Assembly (NCBI GenBank): GCA_023634235.1
Contig: JAMKCF010000008.1
Location: 22,500,500-22,564,499, forward strand
Direction of reading: 5' to 3'
DNA: 64,000 nt
Origin: Pisaster brevispinus
Lineage: Eukaryota > Echinodermata > Asteroidea > Forcipulatida > Asteriidae
Positions 26,601-34,989 of this stretch are shown in pieces (position 1 is the stretch's first letter; every line of letters starts with the position of its first letter). A program made the translations under genes and the position numbers. The notes under the pieces were generated by a model, which did no database searches, was not told where the DNA came from, and saw only the letters and a program-made list of their open reading frames with translations.

Positions 26601-27553
26601 CTCTACTTCCGGTCGAAACAGGAAGTGTCTCGTTATTCAAAAGTGTAAATAGTTATGAAGTTGCTTTCAACGATGTTATTGTCTGGCAAGGGTGGGTAAT
26701 TAAAAAAAATTACCGATTACGTCACAATACACAAGAGCGCCCTCTAGCGGCAGGTTGAAAACTGATCAAAATGGACTTTTTGAAGATGTGTGTGGTGAAA
26801 TTTTGTGTAATCACTTCAAAATTAACACACATGTTGATCGTCAGGCAGCCATTATATGTGTGAAGTTTCAGATCAATGACGTCATCGGGGGTCACGTGAC
26901 GCGGCATTAAAGGTGCGTTTTTTGAAGTCGTATATCTCCCGAAGTATTAGTGTGATCATGTTGAAACTTGGTAGGTTGTTAGATATTGGCAAGTTCTTGT
27001 AAATTGTGAAATGACGTTATGATGACGTCATCACATGATTTTTAATGATTTTTTCTATTTTTTGCACCTTTTAGTCATAAATTGCTAATAAAACGTGGTA
27101 TAATCCTTTTTTAAACAGGCTTGATACATCATAACTGCTTTGAATACAAAAAACTTTCAAATTCAGTTGAGTAATTTGAAAAAGTTATGACGAAACAGCT
27201 CGGCATTTGTGCACAAATGCAATCATGTCTAGTTTATCTATCTTTTATTCTGAATTGAAGTGAGATCAACAATTAAGTGTTTACTTTTTAAACCCTTCAA
27301 CTTCTTGAACCTTTATGGTTTAGTGTAATGTGATTATGGATGGACACATTTTTACAGTAATAGCTGTGAATGTATTTGGTTAGTTGTTTGTTTCTTTAAT
27401 TAATCAAAGTGCTGTTATATCCCACCAACTCCAACCGCTGTTTCTCCATTCCCTCTCCTTTCCAGCCAGAATAAAGTACAGAACAGAGCGCACCCAGCTC
27501 ACATATACACGTGGTGTTACCGCAAACCGAATATACATTTATACCTCACCATG
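17655..27553 (+). repeat. 2.475-kb higher-order repeat, 4 copies including host flank
   Basis: Each block holds the 3' tail of a unit, two full units and about 320 bp of non-array flank (TTTATCTATC... to ...CTCACCATG). The flank copies start at 19806, 22281, 24757 and 27233. Three junctions (20124-20126, 22599-22601, 25075-25077) join flank to the middle of a unit at a shared ATG. The fourth flank copy continues into unique sequence. Blocks are 2,475-2,476 bp apart and differ at only a few positions. Confidence 0.85.
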
Positions 27554-27730
27554 CAAAGCCTCAAGAAGTTTATTGTTGAAACTTATTTTTTTTTTTTCAT
27601 TTTCTCAAAAAGTTGACATTATTCAGCTGAAAGTTTCACTGGTGACTTTTATTGTTTCTTTCTTGATTTTTGCCTGTAAATCAGCACTATGTTGACCAAA
27701 ACCAAATGCACTCCTCTTGTTTCAAACCAG
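27233..27730. other. Flank right of the array, CTR9 intron
   Basis: Unique continuation after the last unit and the original of the flank captured in the amplified blocks. From the ATG at 27551 onward it runs to the acceptor of the next CTR9-like exon. No other gene is seen. Confidence 0.6.
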
Positions 27731-27937
27731 GCTGCCCAGTGCTTCGAGAAGGTACTGAAAGCCCAACCAGGTAACTATGAGACCATGAAGATTCTTGGGT
27801 CTCTCTATGTGACATCCAGTGATGAGACCAAGAGGGAGACTGCCAAGGGTCACCTCCAGAAGGTCGTCGATCAGTTCCCGGAAGATGTCGAGGCATGGAT
27901 TGAGTTGGCTCAGATCTTGGAACTCACCGAAGTACCG
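27731..27937 (+). CDS. CTR9: CTR9-like exon E
   Basis: Acceptor ACCAG, donor CCG/GTATGT; 69 uninterrupted codons. It encodes [23 protein letters not shown] and [13 protein letters not shown], all close to CTR9 TPR repeats. Intact, and directly downstream of the array-bearing intron. Confidence 0.85.
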
Positions 27938-28054
27938 GTATGTTCTTTCACATTTTTAAAAGTTGTTTTTGTCGTCTCGATCGAAGCAGTCCTGTGGCTG
28001 TACATGGAATTGTGATCTCTCACCCAGTTACTTTGCGAGCACATGCACCCTGCT

Positions 28055-28509
28055 AGGGCTCGAATTTTACACTGGACAACAGACCCAAGGCCAGTAGTTT
28101 TGGTGTCTGGCCAGTAAACTTTTGGCTCGACAAGTCATGCGGTCTTGTGTTTTTTTATTTAATATTATTGAAGAATAATACCTCACTATGTAACATCTTG
28201 ACCCAAAAAGTAATATGTTCAAATGTTGACTTTGAGTCTGATAAAATACCTTTCAATTCTACTGAGTACTGACATCATGAACTATACTTAATACCCATGA
28301 AGACAAATAAAAATCAATCCTCTCTTACATGTCAATAGCGCTTAAGTTCAAATAAATGCAGTTAACTTAAATGCACAGTAAAACTGGGTCAGGAAGGTTT
28401 TTCTTATTTTGATTCTGGTCTTGTAACAAAACATTCTGGTTCGATAAAAAAATTTTTGAGCCACAAGACGTGTACGTGGTCGTGTGGATTTTTTCCCCAA
28501 AGTTCAAGC
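28055..28509 (-). mobile_element. Diverged copy of the CAGGGCTCGAA MITE family
   Basis: Begins AGGGCTCGAATTTTACACTGG, which is the reverse of the right end of the 1489 element. It runs through shared interior text (TGGTCTTGTAACAAAACATTC) to TTTTCCCCAAAGTTC. The right inverted repeat is degraded. Confidence 0.55.
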
Positions 28510-28625
28510 TTCGCCTGCATAGATACTATGTGGAGGGAGTGCGTGCACGTGCAGTAACTCTGTGAGAGCTCATAATTCTATGTACAGTCTCTAATGAGAT
28601 TGGATACGCATTCCAGCACGTGCTC

Positions 28626-28792
28626 ATTCTTCATAAAGCCGTTAAGCAGAAAATTCTGCTTAGCAAATTTCTTTACTTAGTAAGAGATGAGCAGGGTACC
28701 AGTGGCAACAATATAAACTTAATGGAATGTTGGTTCGTAACCTGTTTCTGCTGAGCAAGTTTTTGTGATTACAGGTTATATGAAATTGGGCC
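28626..28792. mobile_element. Copy of the GGGCCCAATTTCATA MITE
   Basis: The right end reads TATGAAATTGGGCC, and the interior GCTTAGCA...GAGCAGGGTACCAGT is shared with the 6488 copy. The left inverted repeat is decayed. Confidence 0.6.
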
Positions 28793-29023
28793 TTGGTCTG
28801 TTGAGCTGCTGGAACATTCAATGATCCGGTTAATCAGAATGTTCTGGGGGTCTAATGGATTTCGGGCTCTGTGCCAACGGAAACATTCTTCAAAGCCAAA
28901 AACATACCCGACTTTTGAGATGCTCCCGTAACAGTTCTTTTTCTTCAGAATCATTCCAACAGATCTGTAATGACTATTCACAAATATTGGCTTGTTTTTG
29001 TTTTCTTTTGTAACATGTTTTAG

Positions 29024-29152
29024 GGAGTCCTGACTGCTTATGGCACAGCAACTCGTATTCTTAAACAAAAGGTCCAGGCAGATGCCCTACCAGAAATTCT
29101 GAACAACGTTGGAGCTTTGCATTTTCGTCTTGGCAACCAGCCAGAGGCAAAG
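29024..29152 (+). CDS. CTR9: CTR9-like exon F
   Basis: Acceptor TTTTAG, donor AAG/GTAGGA; 43 codons, phase 0. It encodes [11 protein letters not shown] and [17 protein letters not shown]. It follows exon E in frame and is intact. Confidence 0.85.
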
Positions 29153-29794
29153 GTAGGAAGAAAAAGCGGTAGATCTTCATCATGCTGCTGCCATCTTGGT
29201 CATGTTCCCTGTATCCAATAACATTAATGGAATGTGCTATGCATCTTGCGTAAAGGAACCAGACTATTTCTCCTTCCAGCCTTGGTTTGGTGTTCTTGAT
29301 ATGAATGGGAGACACATCAAGATGGCCGCATTTTGACAAAGGTCTATTTGGCTTGGAATTTTTGTATTAAATTCCTTGATATACATCCTGAATCTGACTC
29401 TGAATTATATAGTCTGCAACGCATCCTAATGGAAACATCAAACCAACTTTTGTGAAGAAGACAATCAAGAAGTTTCAGTTGTAGAAGTGGGATGAAAACC
29501 CACGTTGTCGGGCAGGGACTGAATACCCAATCCACATGCAAGGCTTTGGTCCGGGAATCAAATTGGGATCCACAGAGGTGAAAGACAGGGAAGAAACCAC
29601 TGAGCCCATCCTGACTGCCCTTTACATTAATATTGAAAAATTGTAAAACTTGGAGTGAACCAACCTTCAAAAGTTTCAACCCATTTCATGTTTTTTTCTT
29701 GTGGGCGTATTTCATCTAAGGACTTCCTTTCTTTCGAAACACAAAGATGTTGTCAATCTGTCCTTTTTCAAATCTGATTCTTGTTCTCCTGTAG

Positions 29795-29978
29795 TGCTAC
29801 TACGAAGCCTCTCTCAAGCGTGCCATTTTGAGGCGGAGCATGATGATACGTACTACGGCGCCATCTCAGTCTTGATGTCTTACAACCTCGCTTGGTCTCT
29901 TTGAGAGCATGTTTAAATTCGACAAGGCTGAGAAATTCTATAAAGACGTCCTGAGAGAGCATCCTAACTACGTTGATT
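29795..29978 (+). pseudogene. CTR9: CTR9-like exon G with two frameshifts
   Basis: Acceptor CTGTAG, donor T/GTGAGT. CTR9 similarity runs in three segments: Y-Y-E-A-S-L-K-R-A, then A-E-H-D-D-T-Y-Y-G-A-I-S-V and S-Y-N-L-A in another frame, then F-E-S-M-F followed by [11 protein letters not shown] in a third. The switches fall near 29823 and 29895. Confidence 0.8.
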
Positions 29979-30139
29979 GTGAGTTGGTCTTGGTGCCGGG
30001 GGGGTGGGGGGTGCGGAAATACTGTAAAGGGACACGATTAGAAACAAAAAGTTGTAAATTACTTCCTCTTTTTTTTGGTGGGGAGATGAAACAGGTGGGT
30101 GAATTTAAAATACTATTCCTGAGTCAGCTTATAGAAGGT

Positions 30140-30690
30140 TAACGATTGTTGATTGATTATTGACTTTTGTTTATTATTAATTATTGATTATTAGGTGGTT
30201 ATAGATTGATTATACACTATTGAGTTGTCACAGATTGAGTATTGATTACTTTAACATTGCAGCTCGAACTTGATTACTTTATTATTGATTACGGAATGAA
30301 TTGAAAAGGACTATTCCAATAGTCAGCTCATGGAATGTTAATAATTGCTTAATCATTTGTTATTGACTATTGCTAATTACAGGTGATGTTCTTCCTACTT
30401 TAATCTGATTTCCAGTTGTTTTGCCCCCAGAAAAATCAGCAAAACTATTATTAAGTAGCCTGAACAAAATTCTACAAGCCTAAACATGTACTGCACATTG
30501 ATTTAGATCACATTAACTTAGCAGCTCTCACTTGATCATTTGGTTATTGACTATTGAGTATTGAAAATCAACTATTGATTACTATTGACTTGCCACACAA
30601 CCTAAGCAATGAACATAACTGCAAGTCTCACTTGTTCATTGATTATTGCTAATTAGAAATTGATTATCATCGAACAGATGAATATTTTCT
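30140..30690. repeat. Degenerate ATTGATTATT-rich intronic repeat
   Basis: Low-complexity sequence dominated by TTGATTATT, ATTGACTATT and GTTATTGACTATTG words inside a CTR9 intron. A similar GGTTATTGG/GTTATCGG tract lies at 5830-5900. Confidence 0.5.
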
Positions 30691-30696
30691 TTTTAG

Positions 30697-30794
30697 GCCA
30701 CTTGCGTCTGGGCTGCGTGGCTCGGGATCCGGGACAGATCTAGGCATACTAGGAGGCATCTGATTGGTTCAAAGAAGCTCTGCAAATCAACCAG
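30697..30794 (+). pseudogene. CTR9: CTR9-like exon H with two TAG codons
   Basis: Acceptor TTTTTAG, donor CAG/GTATTG. It encodes H-L-R-L-G-C-V-A-R-D-P-G-Q-I, then TAG (30741), A-Y, TAG (30750), then E-A-S-D-W-F-K-E-A-L-Q-I-N-Q. Relatives have a single tyrosine between the two parts, so about three extra codons holding both stops appear to have been inserted or mutated here. Confidence 0.85.
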
Positions 30795-31681
30795 GTATTG
30801 TACACCAATTATTCATATTCCTTGTGTTTCGCCAATACTCTTGGTTATGCAAATCTCCCTAAAGCGACCAAAAACGCTGCTAAGAACTTGAACACCGAGG
30901 GCACTCTTTTGTTCCCCCACTCATAGCCTTTTTGAGCTATTGTAGACACTGTAGGAGTGCACTGTTTAGTATGGGTGGGCACAGACAAACTTACCGAAAC
31001 CAAGTAGTGCCCTAGTAGCGCGTCCACAAGGGTTCTCACCATGTCGAGCTAGCGTATCAGGCCTATACGCTTGGATTCGTGCCAATATGCCCGAATTTCG
31101 GCAGATAAGCAAAAAAAAAAGAAAGAAGATTATTATTATATTTTTCCCCCTTAATCCCCCCCCCCCAAAAAATCAAGAAAAAAAGCATGAAGAATGCTCC
31201 AGATTGCACTTTAGAGGTTTTAAAACAGTAGAGCTTTGAAAGTAGAAAACAATCCGCAGATGTTGTTTCAATTTAGCGTGCTTTGGCCAAACATCTCCAA
31301 ATTTTGGTCAAGAATGCCCCACAGCTTTGAACAAATCTGGGGAGAACCCTGTCCACCGTACCTCAAAATGCCTTCATTTTTTTACACTTCCTTCTGGTAA
31401 AATGATGATTTCCAAGTCTAGCCCACCTAGATTCTAGGCTGGTTTGATTATTTTGCTTTGGGAAAACTATTTTGTACTCTCCTCTGCCAATGAACAAATT
31501 TATCTTGAAGTCTGGTTCATTTTATAGACTCTCATTTTTACAGGCTCTTTTTTTCGGGCTCTATATAAAGCCTTGAGGTTTTTTGTAGGATTACCTGGGT
31601 TATCCGGGGTTCAGCCTCGAGTTATCTTGACTTACAGTTTGTTTATTTCTGCATTTTTCCCTCTTGGTGTTTGTACCATAG

Positions 31682-31867
31682 GATCATCCCGATGCTTGGT
31701 CCCTCATCGGTAACCTCCATCTTGCTAAACAAGAATGGGGACCGGGGCAGAAGAAGTTTGAATGAATCCTCAAACAGACCGCCACCCAGAATGATTCCTA
31801 CTCTCTGCTATCACTGGGTAATGTTTGGCTACAGACACTGTATCAACTCACAAGAGACAAGGAAAAG
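31682..31867 (+). pseudogene. CTR9: CTR9-like exon I with a TGA codon
   Basis: Acceptor CATAG, donor AAG/GTACAA; 62 codons. It reads D-H-P-D-A-W-S-L-I-G-N-L-H-L-A-K-Q-E-W-G and L-G-N-V-W-L-Q-T-L. Codon 28 is TGA (31763-31765), where CTR9 has the arginine of F-E-R-I-L-K. A CGA to TGA transition is sufficient. Confidence 0.85.
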
Positions 31868-32309
31868 GTACAACGAGTTTGGATATAAAGGGTGTAAGTG
31901 GGTATGTTATTGGTGTTAGTAGGAATATGATGGGTGTAAGTGGGAATTGCATGGGTGTTTCTGGAAATGTTGTGGTCAAGTCGGTATGTTTTGGGTGTTA
32001 GAAAGATTGTTACGGGCGTAAGTGGGTGTGTCATGGGTTTCAGTAGGAAAGGGTGGACCAGATTTTAGTACCAGAGAGGATTATTGCTACAACTACATGA
32101 CGGTGTTTGGGTTCATTTGGGTGATAATTGGGTGTTTTAAGGAGTTGTATCATATGGACAGGGATTTCAAATCTGGAATCTTTTATAATTGCATTTGAGG
32201 GATTTTGTGGGTACAACTGGAAGCTTTATTTGTGTTTATGGCAATAGTATTTGTGGGGCAGGGTTTAAAACAGGAACAACTGGGTATAACTGGGTATCAT
32301 CCTGACATT

Positions 32310-32450
32310 AAACGTCACCAGGACAGAGCCCTGGCCATGTACAAACAAGTATTATGCAACGATGGCCGCAACCTGTTTGCAGCCAATGGAATTGGTGCAA
32401 TTTTTGCTATGAAGGACTACATCCGAGAATCTAAGGACGTCTTCTCTCAG
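32310..32450 (+). CDS. CTR9: CTR9-like exon J, acceptor doubtful
   Basis: 47 open codons, [15 protein letters not shown] to R-E-S-K-D-V-F-S-Q, donor CAG/GTGAGT. No AG precedes the expected start: the sequence is ACATTAAACG, so the acceptor seems lost. The nearest alternative AGs would add or remove residues. Confidence 0.75.
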
Positions 32451-32461
32451 GTGAGTGGGCA

Positions 32462-32560
32462 ACTTATAATAATAATAATAATACTTTATTCAGGTAAATC
32501 ACAATACATACAAAATATTAAAAATATGAAAACCACCCCTATCCCAATATATGGCATGGA
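32462..32560 (-). repeat. Retroposon 3' tail
   Basis: On the minus strand GAATAAAGTATTATTATTAT, a polyadenylation-like signal followed by an ATT-repeat tail typical of LINE 3' ends. No coding part is seen. Confidence 0.4.
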
Positions 32561-32956
32561 TTGAAATCAACTGAAAAAACAAACGATAAAAAAAAAACCA
32601 AAACAAGGCAAAGAGAGAACACAAAAAGGGGCCACAAAAACAAAGGAAAAAGAAACTGGACAACAAACCAGGGAGCAACAGACAGGACAAAAGATGGGCT
32701 GCCTAGGAAAAAGACAAAAGTGAAATAAAACACTCACCAAAGGGGTGTGTCACTCCAACTTCAATGGATTCTGGACTGGCTAATTGATGCACCTGATAAT
32801 TTATATATAAACCCCCAACTCCCTTCAGAGATTTACCGCTCACCTCTCAAAAATGGCCCAGGTTCGATTCCCGACTAAGGCCATAGGTGAGTAGAGTTGT
32901 ACGTCGGTTCCTTCTATGCCACAAGAATTTTTCTCTGGTTGTCCTAGGGGGGGGGG

Positions 32957-33593
32957 GGTAAGAAAACCTCACCTTGTCTCGTTTATTAACATCTCTGGTC
33001 GGAGATACATGTAGTTAGTGCATGGCAAAAAAAATAATGCTGGCTTTATCCACGTCACATTTGGAAAAAAAGCGCGTACTGATTATTGCGTCACTAAAAA
33101 TTGGCTTCGCATTTGCATTGGCAAGAAGTATGAACCGGGCTTTACAAGGGAAAAACAGACAAAGGAAGAAAGATGTAATAATTATTGTGTTAAGAGAACG
33201 ACAACATTTTGTTCCTGTGTTTTTTATCATTATTTTTAATGGTTGCAGCTGGTCTTCTTTCTAATGTTAGCTAAATATTATTTTTTTATGTGTTTATTGT
33301 AGAATCAAACAATAGAAACAATATATCAGCGCTGTTCGGATGGTAAGAAAACCTCACCTTGTCTCGTTTATTAACATCTCTGGTTGGAGATACATGTAGT
33401 TAGTGCATGGCAAAAAAAATAATGCTGGCTTTATCCACGTCACATTTGGAAAAAAAGCGCGTACTGATTATTGCGTCACTAAAAATTGGCTTCGCATTTG
33501 CATTGGCAAGAAGTATGAACCGGGCTTTACAAGGGAAAAACAGACAAAGGAAGAAAGATGTAATAATTATTGTGTTAAGAGAACGACAACATT
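32957..33593 (+). repeat. 252-bp direct duplication with 133-bp linker
   Basis: 32957-33208 and 33342-33593 are near-identical, offset 385 bp (GGTAAGAAAACCTCACC to CGACAACATT). A sequence closely related to the 133-bp linker recurs at about 35417-35513. The right copy ends exactly where a SINE begins. Open frames within it have no recognisable product. Confidence 0.8.
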
Positions 33594-33710
33594 AGGGGCT
33601 AGGTAGCTCAGTTTGTAGACGAGGGTAGAGCGCCAGCACATTCATCTGGAGGTGGCAGGTTCAAAATCCAGCTCTAATCAATTTTTCTTTGTTCAACCCC
33701 AAATAATTGT
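33594..33710 (+). repeat. tRNA-derived SINE (Asn-like family)
   Basis: Contains GGTAGCTCAG (A-box-like) and GGTTCAAAATCC (B-box-like), then ATTTTTCTTTGTTCAACCCC, the tail shared with the copies at 52869, 59347 and 60560. Confidence 0.65.
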
Positions 33711-33751
33711 TTATTTACTCAGTCAGTTTCCCTTGTGGTATATAACTTCAC

Positions 33752-33833
33752 GTACTGACGTACCTAGCTAGAGTGTACCCCAAAGCTGGAAAGCTCAAGG
33801 AATGCAAACAATCTCTACTCAAGGTAACGTCAT
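33752..33833 (+). pseudogene. CTR9: CTR9-like exon K, last recognised
   Basis: Y-L-A-R-V-Y-P-K-A-G-K-L-K-E-C-K-Q-S-L-L-K matches CTR9, donor AAG/GTAACG. The 5' part is irregular (a GTA CTG ACG start and no clear acceptor). The segment that should separate it from exon J, about 50 residues including the W-L-N-L-A-H region, is not found between 32451 and 33751. Confidence 0.7.
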
Positions 33834-34049
33834 TTATTTTAATTCGTAAATTTTGAATGAATTTTTGTGAGACATTTCTTTCCCTGACCTATTTATCAGG
33901 GATGAGAAAGTTCAACCTGTTATCTGATTTCAGACTTTCTTAAGTCTGCCTGCTAAACTAAATGCTGTATTTTTCTCCAAATAAAAACGAGTCAGCCTCC
34001 TTGATCTTATTCTCTAGCACTGAGGATACTGTTCCCAAAAGCTCCATGG

Positions 34050-34989
34050 ACCCCGTTTACACTAGATCCAGAAAGGTGGATCAGACCCGGGTCTGATCCG
34101 GCAGTGTGGATTAACGGCTAGTGTAAAGGCAAAAAAGCAGGATCAGACCCGGTTCAAGATCTGGCAATTTTAATCCACCTTTCGAGGAGGGTTGTATCTG
34201 GCAATTGGTGGATCAGATCCGGCAAAGTGGATTCCAAATATAAGTGTAAACGCAAAAGGGGATCAGACACCGCAATTCGATGTGGTAATTTCCGGTTTCG
34301 CTACGAATGGCGCGCTTTTTGCTTGTGCTTTGGTGGGTAATCCGTCGCTGGTTATATTTGTGTGTGTGTGTGCTGTGTGCACATGGGCTCATATTCGGAA
34401 CCTTATGGAGACCAAGGACAAAACCAAAAAGGGAAAACAAAAGGTCTCCACATGGAAATTCTTAAGACCGGGGTGCTCCACAAGGAAATTTGTGTACAAA
34501 GTCTACGGGAAACTGTTAAGTGCAGGGACAAAGGAAAGAACAAAAGAATGCTCCACAAGGATGCAATTTTTTGAGAATGTGTGGACTGTGCGTGTGTGAA
34601 ACGTTTTGTTGTTTTCAGCGTCCTTATACATCAGCGTTACGTTCGGAGCTTGCCTTGTTGGTGTATTTTGTTAATTTCCATCTACAAAATATTTCTACCT
34701 GCATGGTCGTTATCCGTATCATTTGCTGTACTGTATTTTCTGCATTCTACCTTGGCATTGATAATATTTCTAGAAGTGGCGCGCTGTAATTGTGACCTTT
34801 GATCTTTGCCATGTAACCCTTGAGCTCTTAGCGAGGAGCGCTGACGTCGTGACCAATATACATCTGGCTCAAAAGTGGGATCGGAGCCGGATCAAGTGCT
34901 GGTGTAAACGCGACACAGGATCTTGATCTGCGGTCGTTAAAATATTGCCGGATCTCAATCCACCTTTCTGGATCTAGTGTAAACGCGGT
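34050..34989. mobile_element. 940-bp terminal-inverted-repeat element
   Basis: Ends ACCCCGTTTACACTAGATCC... and its reverse ...ATCTAGTGTAAACGCGGT pair over about 32 bp with one mismatch. The interior contains further inverted GGATCAGACCC/GGGTCTGATCC motifs. It splits a dispersed sequence seen uninterrupted at 5187-5320. The exact target duplication is unclear. A 135-codon open frame inside (34192-34599) resembles nothing I know, so the element looks non-autonomous. Confidence 0.75.

Larger units (their letters stand above)
8528..27232 (+). repeat. Tandem array of Helitron-like non-autonomous units
   Basis: There are 20 head-to-tail 3' ends. Each reads GCATTTGTGCACAAATGC (a perfect 18-bp palindrome), 7-8 bases, then CTAG followed by T, which is the arrangement of Helitron termini. 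The CTAG ends lie at 9652, 10625, 11591, 12730, 13760, 14733, 15700, 16839, 17870, 18834, 19805, 20334, 21309, 22280, 22809, 23784, 24756, 25285, 26260 and 27232. Seventeen units are full (about 965-1140 bp) and three (ending 20334, 22809, 25285) are 5'-truncated at about 210 bp. No Rep/helicase gene is present. The left end is uncertain: a TC after A at 8527 is a candidate 5' terminus, which would give an A/T target. The array lies in a CTR9 intron. Confidence 0.8.
4603..33833 (+). pseudogene. CTR9: CTR9-like Paf1-complex subunit, decayed multi-exon copy
   Basis: CTR9 is the TPR-repeat scaffold of the nuclear Paf1 complex, which travels with RNA polymerase II and promotes elongation and histone H2B ubiquitination. 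Eleven exons in order match the central TPR region of animal CTR9 closely, for example [13 protein letters not shown] and [12 protein letters not shown]. Splice sites and phases mostly agree. Lesions: in-frame stops at 5460, 30741, 30750 and 31763; frameshifts in the exons at 6776 and 29795; a doubtful acceptor before 32310; a missing exon before 33752; no acidic C-terminus downstream. The first exons lie left of any exon seen here. Retained introns argue for an unprocessed, duplicated pseudogene. An intron between 6896 and 27731 has been swollen by an 18.7-kb tandem array. Confidence 0.85.

Noticed and set aside
9134..26907. A conserved 64-codon open frame beginning M-T-S-Q in nearly every array unit, open on both strands
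   Set aside because: Differences between units are mostly amino-acid-changing (H/Y, V/I, I/N, R/Q), the reverse strand is equally open, and it has no family resemblance. It reflects repeat identity, not selection.
8543..27232. CRISPR-like regular repeats
   Set aside because: Units are ~1 kb and there are no short repeats separated by unique spacers. The genome is eukaryotic.
4603..33833. Explaining all CTR9 lesions as sequencing errors
   Set aside because: Higher-order repeat blocks in the same window differ at only a few positions per 2.5 kb, and several lesions are substitutions or whole-exon losses. It is not fully excluded, because repeats could share one consensus.
34192..34599. Transposase fragment inside the 940-bp element
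   Set aside because: The open frame has no catalytic motif or known similarity and includes the TIR-like palindromes.
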